Source: Gelidibacter sp038243395 (GTDB lineage: Bacteria > Bacteroidota > Bacteroidia > Flavobacteriales > Flavobacteriaceae). Taken from it: a stretch of 64,000 nt of DNA. A program made the position numbers and the translations under genes. Below are positions 16,867 through 25,926 of this stretch, one piece after another. The stretch covers positions 1 through 64,000 of the forward strand of contig JBBSRC010000005.1 of assembly GCA_038243395.1 (NCBI GenBank), read 5' to 3'. The notes under the pieces were generated by a model that was not told the origin of the DNA, did no database searches, and saw nothing but the letters and a program-made list of their open reading frames with translations. Each line of letters starts with the position of its first letter. Position 1 is the stretch's first letter.

Positions 16867-18372
16867 TTAGAGCTCAAACCACCCATCCACCGGAAGTTCA
16901 TAATTATCCTCAACTAAAGTCGATTTGTGTACAAACTCATTGGTTGCGCTCATGTACTGATAATCATTTGCCCATTCTTTATGGTTTTCAGCAAGTGCTT
17001 TCAAACTTTCACAAAAATAAACGGTTTCTTCAGTCGTCGTTGTAGGATGAATGGACATCCGAATCCAACCCGGTTTACGAGTCAATTCACCTAAAGAAAT
17101 TTCATTGGTCAATTCATTGGACATTTCAATGTCAACATGCAACAAGAAATGACCATAAGTTCCTGCACAACTGCAACCACCTCGTGTCTGAATGCCGAAA
17201 CGATCATTTAAAATCTTTACCCCCAAGTTATAGTGCAAGTCATCGATATAAAAGGAAATTACTCCCAACCGATCTTGATGCTGACCCGCAAGAATATTGA
17301 CATTATCAATGGCGTTTAGTTTCTGGAAAATATATTCAACAATCTCGTGTTCACGTTCTAGAATATTTTCAACGCCCATTTGGTCCTTCAACTTAATGGC
17401 CAATGCCGTTTTGATAGTCTGTAAAAAACCTGGCGTACCACCATCTTCCCGATCTTCAATATTATCGATATACTTATGTTCTCCCCAAGGATTGGTCCAA
17501 CTTACCGTACCGCCTCCTGGACTATCAGGAATCATGTTTTTGTAAAGTTTTTTACTGAAAATTAAAACACCTGAGGTTCCCGGCCCTCCAATAAATTTGT
17601 GAGGGGAAAAGAAAATAGCATCCAAGGCTTCCTCTTCATCTTCCGGATGCATATCAATATCAACATAAGGTGCAGAACACGCAAAATCCACAAAACAAAC
17701 GCCTCCATTTTGATGCATCAATTTGGCGATAGCATGATAAGGTGTTTGAATTCCGGTCACGTTCGATCCGCCAACGACAGAAGCAATTTTAATAGGATGA
17801 TCGTTATATTTCTCAAGAAGTACCTTAAAATTTTCCAGGCAGAACAAACCATCTTCACCTGGCGGAATGACTTCCACCTTAGCAATGGTTTCTAACCACG
17901 AGGTCTGGTTAGAATGGTGTTCCATATGCGTAATGAAAACAACAGGTTTCATTTCGGCAGGAACTACTGTATGCTTTTGAAGGTTTTCAGGAACTTTCAA
18001 GCCTAGAATACGTTGAAACTTATTGATGGCCTCGGTCATTCCGCTACCACAACAAATCAATACATCATCATCATTGCTGTTGACATGATCCTTAATGATA
18101 TGCTTTGCTCTGTGATAAGCCTTGGTCATAGCCGTACCAGAAACGGTCGTCTCCGTATGGGTATTGGCCACATACGGACCAAACACATTCATCAACTTTT
18201 CTTCAATAGGTCTGTACAAACGCCCGGAAGCTGTCCAGTCCGTATAAACGATTTTCTGCGTTCCATAAGGCGTCTCAAATTCTTGATCAATGCCGATGAT
18301 ATGTTGTCTGAACTTTTGAAAATATTGCTCGAGTTCAGTTATTTTTAATTTTGGAGTTTCTGTGGAAATCAT
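16867..18372 (-). CDS. Class V aminotransferase-fold PLP enzyme (cysteine desulfurase-like)
   Basis: The 501-residue protein has the type I PLP fold of aminotransferase class V. The Schiff-base lysine is K259 in SPHKFIGGPGTSG, the cofactor aspartate is D229 in VCFVDFACSAP, and an EHHSN motif (151-155) and a GSGMTEAIN segment (about 109-117) fit cofactor binding. A cysteine-bearing loop (TRGGCSCAGTYGH) recalls the catalytic cysteine of desulfurases. It is about 100 residues longer than IscS or SufS and has no Fe-S genes beside it, so the substrate is uncertain. No signal peptide is present. It stands alone on the minus strand after glmM. Confidence 0.85.
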   Translation of the reverse strand: MISTETPKLKITELEQYFQKFRQHIIGIDQEFETPYGTQKIVYTDWTASGRLYRPIEEKLMNVFGPYVANTHTETTVSGTAMTKAYHRAKHIIKDHVNSNDDDVLICCGSGMTEAINKFQRILGLKVPENLQKHTVVPAEMKPVVFITHMEHHSNQTSWLETIAKVEVIPPGEDGLFCLENFKVLLEKYNDHPIKIASVVGGSNVTGIQTPYHAIAKLMHQNGGVCFVDFACSAPYVDIDMHPEDEEEALDAIFFSPHKFIGGPGTSGVLIFSKKLYKNMIPDSPGGGTVSWTNPWGEHKYIDNIEDREDGGTPGFLQTIKTALAIKLKDQMGVENILEREHEIVEYIFQKLNAIDNVNILAGQHQDRLGVISFYIDDLHYNLGVKILNDRFGIQTRGGCSCAGTYGHFLLHVDIEMSNELTNEISLGELTRKPGWIRMSIHPTTTTEETVYFCESLKALAENHKEWANDYQYMSATNEFVHKSTLVEDNYELPVDGWFEL

Positions 18373-18493
18373 TTAAATTAAGTTTTCAGGTATTTTACGC
18401 CGCTAAACAGCGGGATGAATTCAATTTTAATATTCAGATCTTCCGATAGCAATCAAGATCAGATTCATGAACATTAAAATTCATTCAAAGGTA

Positions 18494-19882
18494 CTAAATA
18501 TTCGCAACAGCCTTTATTTCAGCAATGATCTTATCGGCAAGTCTATCAGCTTCATCTTGTGAAGGCGCCTCCGTATAAATTCTGATAATGGGCTCAGTAT
18601 TACTTTTGCGCAAATGCACCCAACTGTTACTAAAATCAATTTTTACACCATCAATCGTGGTCAGTTTTTCATTTTTATACCGCTCTTCCATCGTTTTTAA
18701 AATATCGTCCACATCAATTTCTGGTGTCAAATCGATCTTTTTCTTGCCCATAAAATAATTTGGATACGTGGCTCGAAGTGCGCTTACAGACATTTCTTTT
18801 TCTGCCAGCAGGCTTAAAAACAACGCAACGCCCACAAGAGCATCACGGCCATAATGCAATTCTGGATAAATAATTCCACCGTTACCTTCGCCTCCAATAA
18901 TAGCATTATTCTTCTTCATCAATTCCACAACATTTACCTCTCCTACAGCACTGGCTTCATAACTTCCGCCGTGTTTTTCAGTGACATCTCTTAAAGCTCG
19001 GGTTGAACTCATATTGCTTACCGTATTTCCTGGTGTTTTGCTAAGTACATAATCTGCACAGGCAACCAAGGTGTATTCTTCACCAAACATGTCGCCATTT
19101 TCATCTACAAAGGCCAAACGATCCACATCAGGATCTACCGCAATTCCAAAATCAGCTTTTTCCTCAACTACCATCGCCGATAAATCTTGTAAATGTTCCT
19201 TTAAAGGTTCTGGGTTATGGGGAAAATGCCCGGTTGGTTCACAATACAATTTTATAGCTTGGACACCCAAACGTTCTAACAACAAAGGAATAACAATGCC
19301 TCCAGTAGAATTAACACCATCAACCACCACCTTAAATTTGGCATCTCTGATCGCATTTTTATTGACTAATGGCATCTTTAAAACCTCATCAATATGAATG
19401 TCGATATAAGCCTCATTTTTCGTAATCTTACCGAGTTGGTCAACTTCCGAAAAATCCATTTGGTCATTTTCTGCGATTTCTAAAATCTTGGCACCTTCAG
19501 CCGCATTTAAAAATTCGCCTTTAGCATCTAGCAATTTAAGAGCGTTCCATTGCTTTGGGTTATGACTTGCGGTTAAAATAATGCCGCCATCGGCGTGCTC
19601 CATTGGTACAGCGACTTCAACAGTCGGCGTAGTTGACAAACCAAGATCAATCACATGAATACCTAAACCTACTAATGTATTCATAACTAAGTTTTGGATC
19701 ATTTCACCAGAAATCCGCGCGTCACGCCCCACCACAACTCGGTAATTCTCCTTGTTGCGTTGTTGCTTTATCCAAACCCCATAAGCGGCTGCAAATTTAA
19801 CTGCATCAATGGGCGTCAAATTATCGCCAACTTTTCCGCCAATAGTGCCTCGTATTCCTGAAATTGATTTGATGAGTGTCAT
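18494..19882 (-). CDS. glmM: Phosphoglucosamine mutase
   Basis: GlmM interconverts glucosamine-6-phosphate and glucosamine-1-phosphate on the way to UDP-GlcNAc, needed for peptidoglycan and lipid A. The 462-residue protein starts MTLIKSISGIRGTIGGK. The phosphoserine is S106 in TASHNP, the metal-binding loop is DPDVDR, the sugar-binding loop is GGEGNGG, and the phosphate-binding region near the C-terminus has RKSNTEPIIRIY. The frame extends to an ATG at 19915, but a -7 box (19905-19912) lies inside that extension, so 19882 is the start chosen. Length is normal for the family. Confidence 0.92.
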   Translation of the reverse strand: MTLIKSISGIRGTIGGKVGDNLTPIDAVKFAAAYGVWIKQQRNKENYRVVVGRDARISGEMIQNLVMNTLVGLGIHVIDLGLSTTPTVEVAVPMEHADGGIILTASHNPKQWNALKLLDAKGEFLNAAEGAKILEIAENDQMDFSEVDQLGKITKNEAYIDIHIDEVLKMPLVNKNAIRDAKFKVVVDGVNSTGGIVIPLLLERLGVQAIKLYCEPTGHFPHNPEPLKEHLQDLSAMVVEEKADFGIAVDPDVDRLAFVDENGDMFGEEYTLVACADYVLSKTPGNTVSNMSSTRALRDVTEKHGGSYEASAVGEVNVVELMKKNNAIIGGEGNGGIIYPELHYGRDALVGVALFLSLLAEKEMSVSALRATYPNYFMGKKKIDLTPEIDVDDILKTMEERYKNEKLTTIDGVKIDFSNSWVHLRKSNTEPIIRIYTEAPSQDEADRLADKIIAEIKAVANI

Positions 19883-19904
19883 ATTTTTAATTTTAAATGA
19901 AAAG

Positions 19905-19912
19905 CAAATATA
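19905..19912 (-). promoter_or_regulatory. -7 box of glmM
   Basis: Reads TATATTTG on the minus strand, 22 bp upstream of the chosen ATG at 19882. It rules out the longer frame start at 19915. Confidence 0.6.
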
Positions 19913-19982
19913 CAATTACAAAATCGGAAATTTTAGGATGCGCCTGTCGAAATACTAAAAAGCAATTTCGTAAATTGGACCA

Positions 19983-20588
19983 ATGAATTTCTTAGCACAT
20001 ATTTATCTTTCAGGAGATCACGATTTAATTACAATTGGAAACTTTATGGCGGATAGCATCAAAGGTAAACGGTATCAAAATTATTCAGATGCCCTCCAAG
20101 TAGGCATTCTTCTGCATCGCGAAATTGATACATTTACCGATGCGCATCCTACCGTAAGATTGAGTACAAAACGCTTACATTACAGATACGGTCATTACAG
20201 CGGTGTCATCGTTGACATTTTATACGATCATTATTTAGCTAAAAACTGGTCCTTATATTCAGAAACACCATTAGAAACTTATGTGGAAGATTTTTATGAA
20301 TCACTTCGAATTCATTCCAATCTACTCCCATTGCGAATCCAAAACATGATGCCTTATATGTTGGCCGATAATTGGTTGTTGCACTATGCCGAAATTGATG
20401 GCATCCAAAACGTTTTAAACGGCATGAACAGACGTACCAAAAATATCGTTGGAATGGATCGCGCTACGGATGAACTCCACGAATTCTATCAGGAATTTGA
20501 AGAGGAATTTACCTCTTTTTTTGAAGAATTGCGTACGTTCTCAGCTCAAAAATTAGCCGCCCTGAAACTGACTTACACTTTAGATTAA
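19983..20588 (+). CDS. AcpH-like acyl carrier protein phosphodiesterase
   Basis: This 201-residue soluble protein matches the ACP phosphodiesterase family, which removes the 4'-phosphopantetheine arm from ACP. Hallmarks are the N-terminus MNFLAHIYLSG, NFMADSIKG, and HREIDTFTDAHP (an HD-like metal site), followed by HYSGVIVDILYDHYLA. Length is typical. It lies between divergently placed glmM and the S41 peptidase gene. The family match is good, although activity of the Bacteroidota members on ACP has been inferred mainly by homology. Confidence 0.85.
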   Translation: MNFLAHIYLSGDHDLITIGNFMADSIKGKRYQNYSDALQVGILLHREIDTFTDAHPTVRLSTKRLHYRYGHYSGVIVDILYDHYLAKNWSLYSETPLETYVEDFYESLRIHSNLLPLRIQNMMPYMLADNWLLHYAEIDGIQNVLNGMNRRTKNIVGMDRATDELHEFYQEFEEEFTSFFEELRTFSAQKLAALKLTYTLD

Positions 20589-20642
20589 TGTCATTATGGC
20601 TATCATTTTTTATAATTCACACATTTAAAAAACATCATTTCT

Positions 20643-23600
20643 ATGAGAAACATTCTGGTTTTTTGTACCCTATTTTACTCGTTATCGATTTTTTCACAAG
20701 GCACCCAATTGTTGAGACAACCCACCATTTCAAAAACCGAAGTTGTTTTTATTTATGCCAACGATTTATGGAAGGCACCTATCAATGGCGGTACCGCAAT
20801 GCGATTGACCAGTGGCGAAGGGTACGAATCTGATCCACATTTTTCCAAAGACGGTAAGACCATTGCTTTTACGGCGGAATATGATGGCAATCCCGACGTA
20901 TATATCATTCCGTCAGAAGGAGGCGAACCAAAACGATTGACTTTTCATCCTGATGGCGATTATGTACAGGGCTGGACGCCAGAAAACAAAATTCTATTTC
21001 GTTCTGGCAGAGAAGGCAAACCCACCACATTGACAAAGTTTTATACTGTAACAACTGATGGCGGTTTTCCTGAGGCATTGGATATTCCCAGAGCTGCATA
21101 TGGCGATATTTCGGCGGATGGAAAATATATTGCCTACACACCAATTACCTCATGGGATCCGGAGTGGCGCAATTATCGAGGCGGACAGGCGATGCCCATC
21201 TGGATTGTAGATTTAAAGACAAAAGATTTGATTACTACGCCACAGTTGGATAAAGAAAGACATTTGGAACCTGTCTGGCTAAATGGTCTTGTTTACTATC
21301 TTTCAGAAAGGGATTATACCAGTAATATCTGGTCTTTTGATCCAGAGACCGAAACCGAAAAACAACTTACTTTTCATAAAAAATTTGACGTCAAAAGTTT
21401 AGATGCCAATCAAGAACAAATCGTTTATGAACAAGGCGGCTATCTCCATTTGTTAAATGTAGAAACCGGAAAAACAACCCAGTTGAATATTACGGCCACC
21501 GGCGATTTAAACTTTGCCAGACCTCGATGGGAGGATGTTTCAGCAAATAGTTTGAGCAATCCACAAATTTCTCCAAAAGGGATGCGTGCCATTTTTGAAC
21601 ATCGCGGAGAGATCTTTACTGTTCCTAAAAAAAACGGCTCTTGGCGGAATATTACTAACTCTTCAGGAGTTGCAGACAGAAGTCCGATTTGGTCACCAAA
21701 AGGCGATAAAATAGCATGGTTTTCTGATGCGAGTGGCGAATACAGGCTCGTGGTGGCAGACCAAGATGGAAGCAATCCACAAGAAATAACCTTACCCAAT
21801 GCCACTTTCTACTTTAAGCCTGAGTGGTCGAATGACGGAAAGTATATTGCGTACACGGACACCGATTATAATATTTGGGTGTTAAATTTAGAAACCAAAA
21901 AAGCAGTAAAAGCAGATACCGACCGCTATGCACATCCTGAGCGTTCAATGAATCCTGTTTGGTCTCCCGACAGCAAATGGATTGCTTATGCGAAACAAAA
22001 AGAAAGTCATTCAAAGCGATTTTCGTTTATAATATAGAAACCAACGAAAAGTTTCAAATTACCGACGGGATTGCTGATGCTATCAGCCCTGTTTGGGATG
22101 CTTCAGGAAAGTATATTTATACTTTGGCAAGTACCAATTACGGATTGACTTCTGGCTGGTTGGACATGAGTTCATATGATGTGAGTGTTACCAGAAGCCT
22201 ATATGCTATTGTCCTTAATAGTAAAGATGACGCTCCTATTATTCCAAAAACAGATGAAGAGAATTCTAAAACGATGAACGACAAATCAGAAGACGATAAA
22301 AAAGAGGACATAGACAAAAAAGACAAGAACAAAAAGAATGATTCTAAAGACAAAGATAAGCTAGCAGAAATCCCAAAAGTGGTCATCGATGAAGAAAATA
22401 TTTTCAATCGTGTCGTACCTCTACAACTTAAGGAAGGCAAATACGTCGAGTTAATCAAAGGCCCAAGGAATATCGTTTTTGTTGCTGAAAACATTCCTGG
22501 CGAAACTGGATCAAAAATCCACAGCTATAGTTTAGAAGACGGGAAAGCCACTAAGTATGCCAAAAACATTTCTGACATGGTCGTATCTGCAGATCGTGAA
22601 AATGCATTGATCAGACAAAACAACAATTGGAGTATTACCAACACTTCAAAACCTCTAAAAGATGAAGAAAAACTTAAAATGGATCTTAAAGTCAAAGTCG
22701 ACCCAAAAGCGGAGTACCACCAAATCTTTAAGGAAGGATGGCGTTTTATGCGTGATTTCTTATATGTAAACAACGTCCATGGCGCACCTTGGGATGAAAT
22801 TTATGAATGGTACGCCCCGTGGATTGACCATGTGCGACACCGAACAGATTTAAATTATGTCGTGGATATTATGAGTGGCGAGGTTTCCATTGGGCATTCC
22901 TATGTTTCCGGTGGCGATATGCCAAAAATAGATCGTGTGCCAGTAGGTTTATTAGGATGTGACTTTGAGTGGACCAAAGATGGCTATCGGATCAGTAAAA
23001 TTTATAATGGCGAACGCTGGAATCCTGGCACCTACCCGCCTCTTGGATTACCCGGAATTAATGTGAAGGAAGGATATTATATCCTTTCGATCAACGGAAA
23101 ATTGGTAACGCCAAAAGAGAACATCTACAGTCTATTGGAGCAAAAAGCCGACCGAGAAATCACGATTGAAGTGAATAATAAACCCTCACCAACTGGCGCC
23201 AAATCATTTTTGGTAAAACCTGTTTCCAATGAACGCGATCTGCGTTATATGGATTGGGTGGAAGGCAATCGCAAGAAAGTAGATGAGCTTTCCAATGGCA
23301 AACTGGCTTATGTATATGTTCCAAATACGAGTCAAGACGGATTTAAATCCTTTAATCGATATTACTTTTCTCAACAAGACAAAAAAGGTGTCATAATTGA
23401 TGAACGCAACAATGGCGGTGGATCGGCAGCAGATTATATGATCGACATCATGTCTCGTGAGCTCTTTGGATATTTCAACAGTAAAACCAACGACAACCGA
23501 CCGTGGACAACGCCAATGGCCGGAATTTGGGGGCCAAAAGTGATGCTTATTAACGAGCGCGCAGGTTCTGGAGGCGATTTGCTTCCCTATATGTTTAAAG

Positions 23601-23935
23601 CGAAAAACCTAGGACCACTTATCGGAACCAGAACTTGGGGAGGATTAGTCGGCACTTGGGACACACCTCTTTTTATTGACGGCGGTCGAATGGTGGCACC
23701 TCGTGGAGGCTTTTATGATGTTAATGGCGAATGGGCCGTTGAAGGCGAAGGTGTTTCGCCAGACATTGAAGTTATTCAAGAACCAAGGTTAAGTATGAAT
23801 GGCAATGATCCACAGTTGGAACGTGGCGTAAAAGAAGCCATGAAGTTATTAAAAACGCAAGAATTCCAGATGCAACCAGAACCAAAAGCACCGGTGCGCT
23901 GGAAACGTCCAGAAGGGTACAAAACTGAAAATTAA
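20643..23935 (+). pseudogene. Tricorn-like S41 peptidase, split by a one-base frameshift
   Basis: Two overlapping frames (20643-22037 and about 21959-23935) encode the halves of one protein of about 1,097 residues. The first half has a signal peptide (FYSLSIFSQG) and a TolB/tricorn beta-propeller with repeats such as WSPKGDKIAWFSD. The second half has a KKEDIDKKDKNKK-rich linker, a PDZ domain around 23000-23200, and the tail-protease core with GHSYVSGGD and nucleophile loop NERAGSGGD. The shift falls in TTCAAAGCG near 22012-22016: a fourth A would restore KAIFVYNIETN. The protein would be a periplasmic peptidase. Either it is a pseudogene or a homopolymer sequencing error; both halves are otherwise intact. 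Confidence 0.88.
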
Positions 23936-23947
23936 GGATTGAGCTAT

Positions 23948-24060
23948 TTCGCGTTATTTCGCAGAGATACACAGAGAAACACGGAGTTGCACAGAGACTT
24001 TTGAGAAGATTTTAATTTTCATCTCTGTGCATCTCTATTTACTCCGTGAGACTTTGTGAA
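23948..24060. repeat. CACAGAG-type repeat, copy 2, inverted pair
   Basis: Two arms of the same repeat face each other: CACAGAGAAACACGGAGTTG near 23971 and, on the other strand, CACGGAGTAAATAGAGATGC near 24050. The pair could form an imperfect long hairpin. It lies between the S41 gene and the next promoter. Confidence 0.6.
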
Positions 24061-24065
24061 ATACC

Positions 24066-24073
24066 TATATTTG
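24066..24073 (+). promoter_or_regulatory. -7 box upstream of 24103 gene
   Basis: TATATTTG matches the -7 consensus. Its position shows that the ATG at 24046 cannot be the start and supports the GTG at 24103. Confidence 0.55.
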
Positions 24074-24102
24074 CATCTTCTATTTTAATCAAAGAATCAT
24101 TC

Positions 24103-24822
24103 GTGGCAAGTCCAAAAAAAATAATAAAAATCGTAGCAGGAACCATTATCTTCTTTACGCTACCAACCCTCCTCCTATTTAGTTTTTTATACTTTAAATA
24201 CAATGAAGAATTGCCCACAGGAGTCAAAGGTCCGCAAGCAGATCAATTAGCCACCAAAATGTTAAATGCACTCGATTATGAGGCTTATAAAAACACCAAT
24301 TATTTAGAATGGACTTTTAAAAAACGCCATCATTTTAAATGGAATAAAGCCGAAAATACCTGTGAAGTGTATTGGAGCGATTATAAAATCCAACTCGATT
24401 TGAACGATACCTCAAAAAGCGAAGCTTTTCAAAATGACACTAAAGTTGACGTGGACAAATCAAAAAAACTCATTGAGAAAGCAATTGCTTATTTTAATAA
24501 CGATTCGTTTTGGTTAGTCGGCCCCTATAAAGTATTTGATCCTGGAACAGAACGTAGTTTGGTGACTTTAGAAAATGGCTCAGAAGCACTTTTAGTAACT
24601 TATACTTCTGGAGGAACAACGCCAGGCGATTCTTATCTGTGGCATCTAGATACATCTGGCAAACCAATAAGTTTTCAAATGTGGGTGGACATTCTGCCAA
24701 TTAACGGATTGGAAGCTTCTTGGAGCGATTGGACAACAACTGAGAGTGGTGCGCAATTACCAACCTTTCACAAGTTCATGGTTTTCGGAATGGAAATCAC
24801 GGATATTGTGGGAAGAAAATAG
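24103..24822 (+). CDS. Conserved hypothetical membrane-anchored protein
   Basis: I do not recognise a named family. Starting at GTG 24103 the protein has 239 residues: a short basic N-terminus (VASPKKIIKIVAG), one membrane segment (to about residue 32), and a periplasmic-side domain. That domain contains WTFKKRHHFKWNKAEN, a beta-rich middle (LVTYTSGGTTPGDSYLWHLD) and an ending LPTFHKFMVFGMEITDI. The fold looks like a beta-sheet lipoprotein-type domain that would bind a ligand. It stands alone between two CACAGAG repeats and has its own -7 box. Confidence 0.75.
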   Translation: MASPKKIIKIVAGTIIFFTLPTLLLFSFLYFKYNEELPTGVKGPQADQLATKMLNALDYEAYKNTNYLEWTFKKRHHFKWNKAENTCEVYWSDYKIQLDLNDTSKSEAFQNDTKVDVDKSKKLIEKAIAYFNNDSFWLVGPYKVFDPGTERSLVTLENGSEALLVTYTSGGTTPGDSYLWHLDTSGKPISFQMWVDILPINGLEASWSDWTTTESGAQLPTFHKFMVFGMEITDIVGRK

Positions 24823-24834
24823 TGTTATTTGGAC

Positions 24835-24880
24835 GCTATTACGCAAAGTTCCACAGGGAAAACATAGAGTTTCGCAAAGA
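24835..24880. repeat. CACAGAG-type dispersed repeat, copy 3
   Basis: CGCTATTACGCAAAGTTCCA followed by CAGGGAAAACATAGAGTTTC closely resembles the copy at 16765-16810 in the same orientation. It begins 13 bp after the stop of the preceding gene. Confidence 0.6.
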
Positions 24881-25031
24881 AACGTGTATTAGCAAAACCC
24901 TTTATCTGAGCACTATTCATCACCAACTAAAATCCGGTAACTACACTACGGTCTGCAACCCTTAAGACTGAGAATGAGACTGCTAACTGCTCGCCCATCG
25001 GTAGCTTTTGCGAAGGCGGGAAGACTGAACC

Positions 25032-25553
25032 CTAACTCTTCAGCCCCACAAAGTTTTGGCTAGCATGTTTGAACAACACATTAAACGTGGTCAAACTGCC
25101 ATAGCATCTTGTGATATATTGCTGCAAATCTATTTTGTCTTGTTCTTCCAATTTACTGCTGTTGATTTTTTGTTCCATCACTCGCAAGCGGTCTCGAACC
25201 ATGGTTATTTTATGAAAAAATGTGTCCATTGGTATTTCGTTCGATTTTAGATTACGATCTCCAGGTTGCAGGATGAGTTTACCACCTTTCCACTTATCAG
25301 CAATTGACACGACTTCGCTCACATCGCTCCATTGTTTCAAAATGGTTTTTAAAGTATGTTCCACTTCATGAAAACTGACGGTATCTACATCATCTTCTGC
25401 AGCTTCAATGACTTCAAATTCAGCGTCGATCTCGATCGTTTCTAATCCACTATCAATAAACGTCACCCAATAATGTTTGGAGGTCACGTTGGTAACAACA
25501 CCTTTACCAAATTCTGGGTGGTTGATTCTTGAGCTAATTCCTAGTAATTGCAT
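25032..25553 (-). CDS. Conserved hypothetical protein with tudor-like N-terminus
   Basis: This 173-residue soluble protein has no named family that I can recall. Residues 5-50 (INHPEFGKGVVTNVTSKHYW, then VTFIDSGLETIEI) resemble the small tudor/SH3-like domain at the C-terminus of UvrD/PcrA helicases, which binds RNA polymerase. A compare is the end of the helicase gene at 47.2 kb (MRFGKGEVLKIEG). The rest is helical (HEVEHTLKTILKQW; HKITMVRDRLRVMEQKI) and may dimerise. It is monocistronic, divergent from uvrA, with the start ATG at 25553 preceded by A-rich sequence. Confidence 0.72.
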   Translation of the reverse strand: MQLLGISSRINHPEFGKGVVTNVTSKHYWVTFIDSGLETIEIDAEFEVIEAAEDDVDTVSFHEVEHTLKTILKQWSDVSEVVSIADKWKGGKLILQPGDRNLKSNEIPMDTFFHKITMVRDRLRVMEQKINSSKLEEQDKIDLQQYITRCYGSLTTFNVLFKHASQNFVGLKS

Positions 25554-25926
25554 TGAAAAATGTTTTTTTTCATTCCCTCGATTCCAAAAGCGATCGAAAG
25601 GAATTAATGTTAGATTATATAAATCATTTCTACTTTAGTGCAAAATTACGTCATAGAGCAATGCACTTTTGTAATGAACCACAAGTATATTACTTTTTTT
25701 AAGGTATTTGAAACTGAGATATATAATTATAAGCGCTTTTAATAAAGAATAAACACAACATGTGTTACCCTCCTTCAGAGATTCTATTAACTAAAACCCA
25801 AGTACTTATTTAACAAAACTCTAAGGTTACCCCACTTCATAATTTAATGCAGAAACTGTATCTTTGCATCCCTGTTTAATTTACTAAGCAGTCACATGAT
25901 TTTGCTAAAGCCCATTCTACTATTCC
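25554..25926. other. Divergent intergenic region upstream of uvrA
   Basis: No gene was seen. An exact -7 box TATCTTTG at 25859-25866 should drive uvrA, giving a leader of about 55 nt. No SOS-type LexA box or other palindrome was identified. The remainder is AT-rich. Confidence 0.5.

Noticed and set aside
19882..19915. Longer glmM start at 19915
   Set aside because: A TATATTTG -7 box lies inside the extension, and GlmM proteins start at the SISGIRG region.
24046..24102. ATG start at 24046 for the membrane protein gene
   Set aside because: It is upstream of the -7 box at 24066-24073.
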